From NCBI RefSeq assembly GCF_003597395.2, contig NC_133782.1, positions 834,233-898,232 on the forward strand: a stretch of DNA of 64,000 bases. The letters are read 5' to 3'. Below are positions 11,836 to 22,774 of this stretch, piece after piece. Each line of letters opens with the position of its first letter. The first letter of the stretch is position 1. The translations under genes and the position numbers were made by a program. The notes below the pieces were generated by a model. The model saw only the letters and a list, made by a program, of their open reading frames with translations, was not told where the DNA came from and did no database searches. This stretch comes from Chelonoidis abingdonii. Lineage: Eukaryota > Chordata > Testudines > Testudinidae.

Positions 11836-12607
11836 TGTGCTGAAGTGGGGGATTTTCTTGTTTTTTCCTTGTTTTTCCAATGGTTTGCATGCAGAGGGAG
11901 GTTGTTGTTACAGAGGACCAGAGAGGGAACTCAAGACCCCAGCTGATGGCCTGGAGGATGGAGACCCCAGGAACTGGTGACCTGGTGATCTGGAGACCCA
12001 GCTCAGGAGTCACAGCCGGTTCTGGCCAGTGGGAGGACAATGGGCTGTGAAGAGAGGACCCTGGTGACCTGACCAGCCGGTTCCGGCCAGAGAATGGAAG
12101 AGGGGAGAGTTGGCCCAAGTGACCCAGTTTACGACCCTGTTTCCCTGGAGAGAAGACAATGGACAGAGGTGGGGCTTGGGGCCGGGGATATGGGAGGCCC
12201 AGCTGGGAAGCAGGGGGGCTCGGGGCTGGCAGAGCCCACCTGGATGCAGGGGAGACTGGGATGTGCTGGGCTGAGGGAGGCAGGGCCTGAGAGTTTCCTG
12301 TGCTGTGTTCAATGCTTAATAAACCCTCCTGTTTTATGCTGGCTGAGAGTCACTCTGGTCTAGAGAGCAGGGTTGCATCGTCCCCTTCGGGGGTGAGGAG
12401 GCCCAGGGGGTCCAGAGTGCGTGGACTCCGTGAGGGGTCCCACAGCAGAGAAAGACATGCTGAGGCTCAGAGAGGTGCGGCTCCAGGAGGTGGAGGGGCC
12501 TGACCCCGAGACAAAGTGGACCCCCAAAAAGGGCTGTTGCACTGAAGGGGATTCCCCCTTCGGACCGCATGGGGCCAAGAGGGGGCCCGATCTGTGAGTC
12601 CATGACA
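11836..12607 (+). repeat. 3' LTR of gypsy-like element (772 bp)
   Basis: It starts TGTGCTGAAG after the polypurine tract and ends CCATGACA. AATAAACCC lies near 12317, followed by the same GCTGGCTGAGAGTCAC block seen in the 6552-7142 LTR. It is longer and diverged from that copy. Confidence 0.8.
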
Positions 12608-12949
12608 CTCAGGAAAAACTTCCCCTCTGTAAGAACAGTGGGACAATGGGACGGACGCCTGGGGAGGGGGAGGATCTCGAAAGGAGACTGGAGCTGTCTG
12701 TCTGGGACAGGTCAGACACACCAACTTCTGCATCTCGCTGGGCTCAGACCAGGATCTTGAGCTCCCTTCTAACCCTGTGGGTCCGGGGCACAGCTCCCCC
12801 CGCAGGGCCCGGCGCCGGTAACAGTCCTTGCACTTCCCGCAGCGGCCAGCAGAGGGAGCCCCCTGCCCAGCATTTAACCACAGGCTGGCTGCGAGCCCCC
12901 CTGCCCCAGCCCGCAGGGAGCCGAGCTCCAGCAAGAGAGCTCCCCTGAC

Positions 12950-14230
12950 CCCCAACCCGACCCCACAGCCCCCAACCCCACCCCACAGACCTTAACCCCT
13001 GCCCAGACCCCCAACCATCAACCCCCCCAGACTCCAACCCTGTCCAGACCCCCACCCGACCCCACATTGGACCCAACCACCACCAACCCCCCACAGACCT
13101 TAACCCCTGCCAGACCCCAACCACAACCCCACAGACCCCAACCTCTGCCTGACCACACGATCCCCAGCAACCGCCCAAACCCCAACCAGACCACCCAACC
13201 CCTGTCCAGACCCCAACCACAACCCAACTCCCAACCTCCAGACCCCAACCCTGTCAGACCCCCAACTGCCAACCCCCACAGACCCGCAACCCCTGTCCAG
13301 ACCGCCAACCCCCACAGACCTCAACTCCTGCCCAGACGGCCAACCGCCAACAGACCCCCAACCGCCAACCCTCACAGACCTCAACCCCTGTCCAGACCCC
13401 CAACTCCTACCCAGACGGCCAACCGCCAACCCCCACAGACCCCCAACCCCTCCCCAGACCGCCAACCCCCACAGACTCCCAACCCCTGCCCAGACCGCCA
13501 ACCGCCAACCCCCACAGATCCCCAACCCCTGCCCAGACTGCCAACCCCTGTCCAGACTCCCAACCCCTGTCCAGACCCCCAACCGCCAACCCCCACAGAC
13601 CCCCAACCCCTGTCCAGACCGCCAACCCCCACAGAACTCAACTCCTGCCCAGACGGCCAACCGCCAACAGACCCCCAACCCCTATCCAGACCCCCAACCG
13701 CCAACCCCCACAGACCTCAACCCCTGTCCAGACCCCTAACTCCTGCCCAGACGGCCAACCGCCAACCCCCACAGACCCCCAACCCCTGCCCAGACCGCCA
13801 ACCCCCACAGACTCCCAACCCCTGCCCAGACCGCCAACCCCCACAGACCCCCAACCCCTGTCCAGACCACCAACCGCCAACCCCCACAGACCCCCAACCG
13901 CCACAGACCCCCAACCGCCAACCCCTGCCCAGACCCCCAACCCTTGTCCAGACCCCCAACCATCAACCCTCACAGATCCCAACCCCTGCCCAGACCTCCA
14001 ACCCGACTCCCACATACCCCCAACCCCCGCACAGACCCCCAAACCCTTTCCAGACCACCAACCACCAACCTCCCCACCCAACTCCTGCTCAGACCCTCAG
14101 TTCCCACAGAACCTCAACCCTTGCACAACCCCGCAACCCCCACAGCCCCCAAACCACCAACCCCTGCCCTGACCCATGCCCCCCAAACCCTGACACTGAC
14201 CTCCCTGTGACCCCCAAACCTCAGCATTAA
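12950..14230. repeat. C-rich minisatellite (CCCCCAACCCCTGYCCAGAC/ CCGCCAACCCCCACAGAC)
   Basis: About 1.25 kb of tandem units some 18-40 bp long, almost free of G on the plus strand except in CAGAC. It is open for 387 codons on the plus strand (Pro/Thr/Gln-rich) and for similar lengths on the minus strand (Gly/Trp-rich). These frames lack splice sites or known domains and are explained by the repeat. Confidence 0.9.
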
Positions 14231-16532
14231 CTTCCCTTCTACTCTCAACCCTAGCACTGACCCCCACAACCCCCTTTGCTCTGCCCCAGCCCACTGGGCT
14301 CCTTTGGGATGCCAGGCAGGGCTGTATTGCTAACCTCAGCCCGGCCAGGGGCTCCAGTCCCCTCCCCCTCCCAGTGAGTCATCTTGGCATTGGAGCAGGT
14401 CCCCGCAGAGCTGGCACCTTCCAGCCTCTCTGTGGCTCCCCAGGGCTCTCGCCTCCATCTCAGCCCCATCTCCTCAGCCAGCACTGCCACTGTGGGCAGC
14501 CAGAGCACAGCGGACAGGTCCATGGGTCACACAGCATGAGCTGCACACCCACAGCCTCCAGGCGTGTGACAAATACACCCCCTGCCGCCAGCCCCAGAAC
14601 CACTCAACCCCCAGCACAGACCCACCCAGCCCAGATCCAAAATACCTGTGCATCTCTGTGCTCTGAGCCCCTCGACCCTGCCATGCAGGGCCAGATTCAC
14701 CAGGCTCCCTGCAGACATCCCCGCCAGGTGCCCTTGATGAGGGCAGCGGGTGAGGCGCAGCCCCCTAGGTTTCTGAGATCGATACAGCTCCAGTGACAGG
14801 GCCAGACGTGCAGCCAAGAGCCCTATGCTCTGGAACATGTTGTGCATGGGGAACTGCCTCACTCCAGCCCAGGGTCCGGAGCCATGCAGGCCCAGGGGGT
14901 GTGGTTGGGGGGAGGGGGGGGCGCAGCTCCCCCTGCTCCCAGGGCCCAAATGCTGAGCCACGAGCAGGAGCTGGCAGCCTTTCCGGCACGAGAGCCCCCA
15001 GCGTAGGCCCCACTCCAGCCAGACTGAGACAATTCCAGCACTGCTGACTTCTCACCCTGGTGAGCCTGGGCAAGTCACTGCACCTCGCTGCCACCGGCCT
15101 CACCCTCTAACTCGGGGCTGCAATGGACAGACATGTCCTGTGCAAAGTTCCCTGGGGCAGGCCAGGACTAGAACCCTGCCCTCTCCCCAGAGAGCAGCAG
15201 CCAGTGCCTTTCCTCTGTGGGCTACACGCAGAGCCAGGATTCACGGGGGCACAGGCCCACATGCATGTAGACCCAGGACATCGCAGATGGGCTCACACGT
15301 GCACGCACACAGCCAGGACGTCACATGCACACCCATGGGGGCACACACAGCCAGGACGTCCCATGCGCGCACACACACCCAGGATGCCACGGCTCCAACT
15401 CGCCACACAGACCCTGACAGACGCTCTAAGCACCAACCATTAGCCGCCAGGCTCAAGTCAAAGTCATGCTTGTCTGCTCCCAAAGACGGGCAAAATGGCA
15501 GCCAGTGGAGGGGGTGGCAGGCTGGACATCTGACCTGACACCTCCCCAGGCAGAGGCAGGCTGGTCGAGGGCCACACTTTGCAATGGTCTCGCCCTCCAC
15601 TATCGGGAGGCTCAAGCGGTGCAGTCAGCATGCCGGGCCTGTGGCTGGCTATGGGATGTGTGAGCTGAAAGACATGGAGTCCAAGTCCTAGAAGTGAATA
15701 GGAGGCGGCTGGATTGGGGGGCACCAGCCAGGTGGTGGGGGGAGGCAGGGCTGGGCTAGGGGGGCTGCAGGTCGGGACTGGGGGGAATCCAGGGCTGGGC
15801 TAGGGGGATGCAGGTCGGGACTGGGGGGCGCTGGTTTTGCTATGTGGAGAAGTTCATGCGCTGCCTCCTCCTGTGTCTGGCTGCTGCCCTGAGTCTCTGA
15901 CTCTCAAGAGGCCTCGCTGCCCGTGGTGGGTTTTTCCTTGCAGAGTCACCACTCAGCCAGGGAGCCCCACCGGGCGCTGTGTATGCAGGGTGCTGCAGAG
16001 CCCCCCACCCCCCGCAGCACATCCCTCGGGCCCTGTGCCCATCCCAGCTCCTGGGCAGGCAGCAGCTCCCAGTTCAGCTGAGAGGAGCCAGGCCCAGTTG
16101 GGCGAGTCCCTGCCCCCAGCAGGCAGGCATGGGAGGCAACAAGCACCCGGTTCCTCTGGAGAGGCCAAAGGTTACCCAGGGCAACCAGCCATCTCCCTGC
16201 CTAGCGCCCTCCCCAGAGTGGAGCCCGGCCCCCCACGGGACCCACACGCACTTTCCCTCTTTCCATTCACAGCAGCAACTTTTGCTCCAAGCCACTGGCC
16301 AGGCCACGTCAAAGGCCTCAGGAAACCGGCTCCTCTCAGACATGGCTGCAGGTGCAGCCCAGCACCCCAGTGCCTTCGCCCCAGTGGGGCAGCCAGCCCT
16401 GCCCAGCCCAGGGCAGACTGAAGCCCCCAGCCCTGGCCCCCCCCGGGAGGGCTCCTGGCAGGTCAGTGTAGCATCCAGCCCCTCTGTGCTGCCCACGGGG
16501 TGCCCACATCGTGCCCACCAAGCATCACTTGC
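14231..16532. other. Presumed SLC12A5 intron 1a, nothing else recognised
   Basis: This lies 3' of the exon at 16533-16671 on the minus strand. I searched visually for the neuronal KCC2b first exon (Met-Leu-Asn-Asn-Leu start) by looking for its reverse-complemented start and did not find it here or further left. 15250-15400 is CA-rich. Confidence 0.35.
14502..14521 (+). promoter_or_regulatory. RE1/NRSE-like site (candidate REST site)
   Basis: The sequence AGAGCACAGCGGACAGGTCC aligns without gaps to the RE1 consensus halves AGCAC and CGGACAG with standard spacing. It deviates at the second C of the left half-site and at the left edge. Its position, about 2 kb downstream of the SLC12A5 exon 1a on the minus strand, recalls the intronic RE1 reported for mammalian KCC2. 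This is a motif match only. Confidence 0.35.
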
Positions 16533-16671
16533 CTTTGCTGTCTTCTCGGGAGAGGCTGCCAGGCTGGGCCCCGCGCAGGGGGGCAGCATCTCCTTGGAGA
16601 GCAGCAGCTGCCTCTTGGCAGGGGGCCCCCTCCTCCCGGGGCAGGGCCGTGACCGTGAACCTCTGGCTCAT
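16533..16671 (-). CDS. SLC12A5: SLC12A5 (KCC2) first coding exon 1a, partial gene
   Basis: The minus strand encodes MSQRFTVTALPREEG, then an Ala-rich stretch, and ends SREDSKG. The KCC2a N-terminus of mammals begins MSRRFTVTSLP and ends with EDVKG just before the shared exon 2. RFTVT fits the RFx(V/I) docking motif for the SPAK/OSR1 kinases that regulate this neuronal K-Cl cotransporter. The ATG at 16671 has G at -3. The mammalian junction falls after the first base of a Gly codon (phase 1). Here that position reads AAAG|GCAAGT, a GC-type donor, whereas the nearest GT four bases on would give the wrong phase. Tandem placement 3' of MMP9 on the same strand matches human synteny. Exon 1b and exon 2 were not found, so the rest probably lies beyond the left edge. 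Confidence 0.7.
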
Positions 16672-17955
16672 GCCCCAGCAGTGGCAGGCGAGTGCTTCAC
16701 TGGCTCCAGCCTCTCCTCTGCACAAGCGGCTGCCAAGGCACCGGCTGAAGAGACAGAGCGGCTCTCCCTCAGCCGGCTGCCAAGCATGGTCCTAGTGCCC
16801 TCCTGGCGCTGTCCTGCACAGGCCCCAGCACTGCCATTCCCAGCGGGACGTGGAGCCTGCGCACGGGAGCCACACAGCCCAGCTCACCCAACCATCCCCA
16901 GGGACCCAGGCTCCCGGCCAGAGCCAAGCCAGACTCTTCCCAGGGCTCCCACTGGCCTGCTGAGGGGTCAGAGCTAGAGCAGCAGCACCCGCCAGGTCTG
17001 GGCTGTGCCTGGCGTTGGGCTCCGGAGCAGAGGTACGTTCTGCTGCACGGCACCTCCGGGCCTCTGAGTCCTCAGTGCCCCACAGCCGGCCCTGCTACTC
17101 CGGCCTCAGCGAGCCCAAGCCAGGCCGGCCCAGCTGGGCACTGCAGGCATGCTCAGGGCAAGGATCTCAGCAGCTGGAGCAGGGGGCAGGTGGGAGGAAA
17201 CAAGGAGGCAAGTGGGGCAGCCATGGTTCGGGGGGGGAGGGCAGTGGAGAGTGTCCAACCCGATGGCTCAGGGGCTCCCCCAGGCTCAGGGCCACTCACA
17301 ATTCAGCTCTTTTCTGTCGGGCTGGGGGAGAGGGCCTGGCTTGCGGGATTTTGCTCGTTAGATGGCCCCAGGGCCCGGGTGAGCTCTGGAATTACAGCTC
17401 CAGCCCCAGACCACCCCACGTGGCACATGAGGGTCAGATTAACCCCAGCCAGGCAGCGGAGGGGGGCAGAGATGCTCAGGCTCTACTCTCATTTGCCCAA
17501 CATCGCCAGAAAACCCCCAGTCCTGACTGGGCTCCTTGGACCATGTGTCTGTAATGCCTGTGGGAGGAGGCAGATGAGAGGGGGCTCAGCATCTGTCTCC
17601 ATAGTGACAGTATGACAGCAAGAACGCCATTGCCCAGGTTTCCATAAAGGGACTTTGCAAGACATGAGTGGGGTGTGTGAGAGAGAGGAGGTAACTCCAC
17701 AGGACTGGTCTGCGGCAGGGACTCACCCCCAGAGCCTTCGCACCCCTTTGCTCTGCAGCCAAGGCTGAGCAGAGGACCAGCTGCATGGTGATCAGTGGGC
17801 ACAGGCCTGAAGGCCCCATCTACCCAGGGCCCCAGCCCCAGCCCCAGCCTCACCCCCACCTTGCTGGGCCATATGAGCTGCCCCACAGCAAATTCAGCCT
17901 CCTTTGTTCCTCCCATCACTTACCTCCTGAAGCAACATCACACTTGGAACAACAC
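16672..17955. other. SLC12A5 upstream region, no feature recognised
   Basis: This should contain the 5' UTR and promoter for the exon-1a transcript on the minus strand. No TATA box or clear CpG island border could be fixed by eye. Confidence 0.3.
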
Positions 17956-18057
17956 TGGTGTGGTGTGGTGTGGTGTGGTGTGGTGTGGTGTGGTGTGGTC
18001 CGGTCCGGTCCGGTCCGGTCCCGTCCCGTCCCGTCCCGTCCCGTCCCGTCCCGTCCC
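17956..18057. repeat. Pentanucleotide array switching motif: TGGTG, TCCGG, TCCCG
   Basis: About 100 bp keep a strict 5-bp period while the unit changes from TGGTG (about nine copies) to TCCGG (about four) to TCCCG (about nine). It lies in intergenic DNA between SLC12A5 exon 1a and the MMP9 3' end. Confidence 0.95.
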
Positions 18058-18775
18058 ACCTACTACCAAGCAACAGCCCCCAGGACACCACTAGCACAGC
18101 TCTATGCCGAAAAGCCTTGGGTCCTGAGACCAAAGCTGGGACCACTGGCTTCTTGCTGAGGGTGCCTGCATTCTCCACCAAATCAGCCCCCTGGCTGCTC
18201 ACTCTGGATGCCCACTAAGAGCCCTCTGGCCCTGGAGCAAAATTTACCCAGCTCCAGAGGGTGCAAGGGAGGGACATGCAGCTGGGGCAGTGTTGGGCAT
18301 CTGGCCCTGCCACTCTGATGTGTATGCAAATCACATCAGCCCTCAACTTTCCCCTATCACCCATAACGGGAGGCAGAGAACACCATATGCAAATAAGTCT
18401 GTCAGCCTCTAGCAGCACAGCCTTAATTCTCCTGCTTCACCTCTAGAGGGCACCAATAAGCCGCTGTCCTGGCAGGCTGGCCAGTGCTGGTCCGTGCACA
18501 GCAGGGACTCGTGTGTGAACTCACCATACAGGTGTATTGGCATGCAATGTACACGGCATAGCCATGTGCAACCCTGTGTGATACTCACTTCATGTGCAAC
18601 ACACCAGGGCTTGAGCCTGGCCCCAAACGTGGTGTGAGAGACTTGGCCAGGTCCCAGAAGGCCTGTATACAATGGGAGACTCTGCCTGCTGGTTGTGAGC
18701 CAGTTCACAGTGTGACCCAGGCACCCCATGCTGGCAGCGGACAGTGGTTCTGCAGCTACGCGTCTAGATGCAGGC
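18058..18775. other. Non-coding stretch, no feature recognised
   Basis: Nothing recognisable beyond short open frames. Confidence 0.35.
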
Positions 18776-18780
18776 GTTGC

Positions 18781-19360
18781 TGTCACGGAGTCCTCGGGCG
18801 ATGCTCTGGAACTGCTCCCCACAGAGCCAGTCAGGGCAAGAAGCTCACACGGCTTCACCTCCTGGGTCTGACCTTGGAGCATTCAGCATCCTCTGCCCCT
18901 CCGTGCGCTTCCCACAGTGAGTCCGCCCCAGTGGGGTCCTGGGGAAGCCAGAGGGTCCTGCACCCCCACTTTGCAGTCAGACGTGACTTTCAGCCAGCCA
19001 GTAACACAGAGGTTTATTAGATGACAGGAACAGGGTCTAAAACAGAGCTTGTAGGTACAGCGAACTGGACCCCTCAGCCGGGTCCATTCTGGGGCCCAGT
19101 GAGCCAGACACCCTCGTCTGCCCTCGCTTCCCGTCCCCAGCCAGCTCCAAACTGAAACCCCCTCCAGCCCCTCCTCTCTGCTCAGTTCCTTTCCCGGGCC
19201 AGAATGTCACCTGATCTCTTTGTCTCCAATACCTTTAGCATCCCCTTGCAGGGGGGAACGGCCTGGGCCACTAGTTGCCAGGAGACAGAGTGTCGGTCAG
19301 AAACTGAGGCACCCACACAGTATTCAGAGGAAACATTAAGAACAGCCCCACTTTGTCACA
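18781..19360 (-). repeat. Solo LTR, 580 bp, perfect 5-bp duplication
   Basis: It begins TGTCACGGAG and ends TTTGTCACA as written. AATAAA is on the minus strand near 19012. GTTGC occurs at 18776-18780 and 19361-19365. It is an inverted copy of the family at 6552-7142, whose polypurine tract ties that family to a gypsy-like element. Confidence 0.92.
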
Positions 19361-19365
19361 GTTGC

Positions 19366-20170
19366 CTAGACAGGCCTGCTTCCCCTCTGTGCTCCAGCAT
19401 CACCACAGGGTACCAAGGGGCCGTGTGGGGCCTCAGCTGAAAGCCAACAACTTGCTGGCTCTCTGGTTAGTGCAGGCTGGATATGTGGGAAATACTGAAC
19501 CTGTCACTCGTAGACTATTGTGGCCAAAGCTGCGGGGGGTGATGCTGGTGCCTGGGGTGGCTTTCAGAGCTCCCCGGCAAAAAACCTAGAGCTGGCCCAG
19601 ACGACTGCCCCAGCCCAGCCATGTGGGGACAGTCAGACTGTAGACCAGAGAACTTTGCTCTGCTCCAAGGACTCACTCCGGGAGCCTAAGGGCTGGGGTG
19701 CAGATTGGCAGCCAGCAGAAGGAAGGAGTGGGGCTTGCGGAGCCCAGAGCAAGGTGGCAAGTTTCTCCCAGTGGCTCCCTCGCACTGGGAGCAGGTGATA
19801 GCGATTCACCCTGTGCCCCTTGGGTAACCCTGAACATATCACCCGCAGCCAGGGTGAGGCGTCTGCAGACGGTTCGGAGTCTCTGGCCTGCTAGAACTTT
19901 GAAACACTCCAGGCCAATTTCCAGTGCAGTGTTGGGGAGTGGAGATGCATGCAGCCAGGATCCCGGCCCTGCACCAGGGCAGGCCACTGCAAGGAGACAG
20001 GGAGCATGAAAGGGCAGGCAGGAAGGAGTAAATCCGGGGGGCAAAGGGCACTAGGAGACCTTAGAGGAGCATGGCAGACGGGAGGATGGGAGATAGCTCG
20101 TGTCAGGGTGGTGCTGGGAGGGCGACACGCTGCTGATGTTGGGCAGAGCCCCTTTGATCTGGGGCTGGAT
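19366..20170. other. Non-coding stretch, no feature recognised
   Basis: No exon or named repeat was recognised in this roughly 0.8-kb gap between two solo LTRs. Confidence 0.35.
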
Positions 20171-20175
20171 GCCCA

Positions 20176-21738
20176 TGTGACGTTATTAATATAAACTGGG
20201 ACCATATAGAACATGGGTTGCAACCAAGGTTCTGTAGTGGCACCAAATCCTATGTAAAGGGGGTCATATAAGGTGTCTAAGACCAGGTTACAGGTTACTG
20301 GTTATGACTGTGCTGTCTGTATCATTTTTGTAGTTGAAGTTATAAGTATTGGCTGTGTACTGTCTGTATTTTAAATTGGTGCTGCAGTTCTGGGTGACAC
20401 CCCAGACTAGTTGGTGTCAGCTCAGCTTAGCCTGCTTGATGGCCCATTAAGGACCATCACCTACAAAATTGACCCATTGAGAGAAGGCGAATACGCCCTG
20501 TGACTCAGCAAAGTATGCAGAAACTGGCCCATGTGACTGCAAACTCCATTTTGCTGTAACTTTCCACAGTAGGAACAAAGGAGTGTTCTTACACCTGGAA
20601 AGTCTATATAAGGCTGAGGCCTCATCTCCATTTGTCTTCAATCCTGCTTCTTACCTCTGGAGGGACTTTGCTACAATCTGAAGCTCTGCACAAAGGACTG
20701 ATGACCCATCCCAGCGGGGATGTTCTCCAGAGACTCATTTGAACTGCAGTTTACTTCATCACTGCTACCAACAAGCCTGAAACTAAGGACTTTGCCATTA
20801 CTGTATGTAATTGATTCAGTTTACCATTCTAGCTCTCACCTCTATCTTTTTCTGAACTTTCCTTTTAGATTCTAAACCTTGTAACTTTTGAGGTAAGATT
20901 CTGATTTAACCAATTCCTGGGACCCCTCTAACATCCTCTATTCTTTTTCCGTTTTTATGCGCGAATGAGACGTTTGATGATTTTAGCTATTCCAGGATCT
21001 GAACACATCACCGCCACCGCCAGTACCAGGAGTGAGCCGATGTGCTCCACGCACCCACGGGGGGGAGGGGGAAACCCTTACAACCCCCCTACTAAACTAC
21101 ATCCCCTGAGTCCTGAACCCACCGATCTGGATTCCACCACCGTGAGGGTCACCCTGTCCCCATTACCCGGCCTGCCGCTGCTCTAATCATGACTATGTGT
21201 AACCCATTAGATGAGCGATGTACCCTCACTGCTCCCCTACTATACTTTGACCCCACACCACCGTACACCCCGCATTGGGGACATTACAGACTGTATGTAC
21301 TATATGCTAACCCATAACCAAATACCAGCGTCCCCCCATACTCTGTATGTTGCCCCAACCTTTAGATTTTAGATTCTAAAGGATTGGCACCAGCGTGATT
21401 TGTGGGTAAGATCTGATGTGTATATTGACCTGGGTCTGGGGCTTGGTCCTTTGGGATCGAGAGAACCTTTTTCTTTTACTGGGGTGTTGGTTTTCATAAC
21501 CATTCATCCCCAGGACGTGTGGAATTGGTGGTGATACTGGGAGACTGGAGTGTCTAAGGAAATTGCTTGTGTGACTTGAGGTTAGCCAGTGGGGTGACAC
21601 CGAAGTCATTTTTGTCTGGCTGGTTTGGTTTGCCTTAGAGGTGGAAAAACCCCAGCCTTGGCCTGTGACTGCCCTGTTTGAGCAATTGGTCCTGATTTGG
21701 CACTCTCAGTTGGGTCCCGCCAGAACCACATCGTCACA
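20176..21738 (+). repeat. Solo LTR with TATA box, carrying a 504-bp nested insertion
   Basis: It starts TGTGACGTTATT and ends ATCGTCACA. GCCCA at 20171-20175 repeats at 21739-21743, a perfect 5-bp target duplication. TATATAAG at 20605-20612 is a good U3 TATA box and sets the plus orientation. The LTR is unusually long because 490 bp (20877-21366) plus one 14-bp repeat copy are inserted in it. Confidence 0.9.
20863..21380. mobile_element. Unidentified 490-bp insertion flanked by 14-bp direct repeats
   Basis: TTTTAGATTCTAAA occurs at 20863-20876 and again at 21367-21380, bracketing 490 bp that read unlike the host LTR. The insert is C-rich in its right half, has no poly-A tail, no obvious terminal inverted repeats and no long frame. 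The 14-bp duplication is in the size range made by LINE-type target-primed integration. Identity is unknown. Confidence 0.6.
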
Positions 21739-21743
21739 GCCCA

Positions 21744-22214
21744 GCAGAGCTGAACTGTGACCCTGAAATGATCGGGCAGAGATTGGTGGGGGAACAACCC
21801 TCAACAGACAATGAGAAAATAAACCCTGGTGATTTGGGGTTCTTGATTTTTAGGCCAATTGTGGGAGCCTCTAGAGTCTCTCCTGAGCTGGGGATACTTA
21901 GAGTGCCCATGCTGCAGCCCCCACCATGGCCCCCGACCCCTGCCCCATCTCTAGGCCATCCCCATCCACCTCCACACCGCAACATGCCACTTTCACCTGT
22001 GGTGCAACCCCCAGCCCCACACCAACACTCCCTGCACTCTGCATTTCCCCACCGCCGGGGGACCACAGTGCCGGAGAGGAGACGCCTGGAAGCCCCAGCC
22101 CCAGGACACAGGAGACACTCTCCCAGCCCTCACCCTACACAGGCAGGGCCTTTCCTGGTGCCCGCCCCCAGCCAGCTCTGGGTGGATGGATGGACAGACA
22201 GAGCAGCACCACAC
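21744..22214. other. Non-coding stretch just 3' of MMP9
   Basis: This lies between the solo LTR and the MMP9 polyadenylation site. No feature was recognised. Confidence 0.35.
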
Positions 22215-22236
22215 GCTGTGTTTCTCCAGGATTCTC

Positions 22237-22242
22237 TTTATT
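22237..22242 (-). terminator. MMP9: MMP9 polyadenylation signal AATAAA
   Basis: The plus strand reads TTTATT, so the minus strand has a canonical AATAAA about 945 nt after the stop codon. It is the first canonical signal after the MMP9 stop. Confidence 0.7.
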
Positions 22243-22774
22243 AAAAATGTACAAGGTACAAAAATGGCAGCAGGAGAGAGAGCGAGGGCCGCGCCCAGCA
22301 CTCCCTGCGCCCACTGAGGCTGATGGCACCCACCAGGCCCCCAGTGCGCAGGCACCAGCTCCTGAGCAAACCCAGACAGACAGACACGGACTTAATCAAC
22401 TTTGGAAAAAGACAAAAGTCGCTTACAAATCTCTGAGCAGTTTGCACCAGGCAAACCAATCCGTGCAGCACATGCAGGCATGGGGCCGCCACCACAGAGA
22501 CCCCGGCCAGGGATGAGAGCCTTTAGCTAAAGCATCCTGTTCCCCCCACCCCCTCAGGATGCAGCTGGCGCTGAGGGACCAGGATATTACAGCTCCCAGA
22601 GGCTGTCACCTCTAGGCTGCTCAGAGTCTCTGGAAAGCAGGGCCCATCCCTCCCTGGACCTGCCTGAGGCTGGAAGGCAGGCCCTGGGCAGAGATTCCAC
22701 GTGCCACCTCCTTCACCTCCCCTGCCAGACTCAGGCTGCCACATGGAACAAAACAACAAAAAACAAGAGTCTGC

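Noticed and set aside
13067..14230. 387-codon plus-strand frame rich in Pro, Thr and Gln
   Set aside because: It coincides exactly with a CCCCCAACCCC minisatellite, the opposite strand is equally open, and it has no domain or splice structure.
1..16500. KCC2b first exon (MLNN start) and SLC12A5 exon 2
   Set aside because: I scanned for the reverse-complemented start pattern before each AGCAT and found no match. They probably lie outside the window.
20967..21005. Box C/D snoRNA-like motifs (TGATGA and CTGA)
   Set aside because: They are only about 30 nt apart with no terminal stem, too short for a C/D snoRNA.
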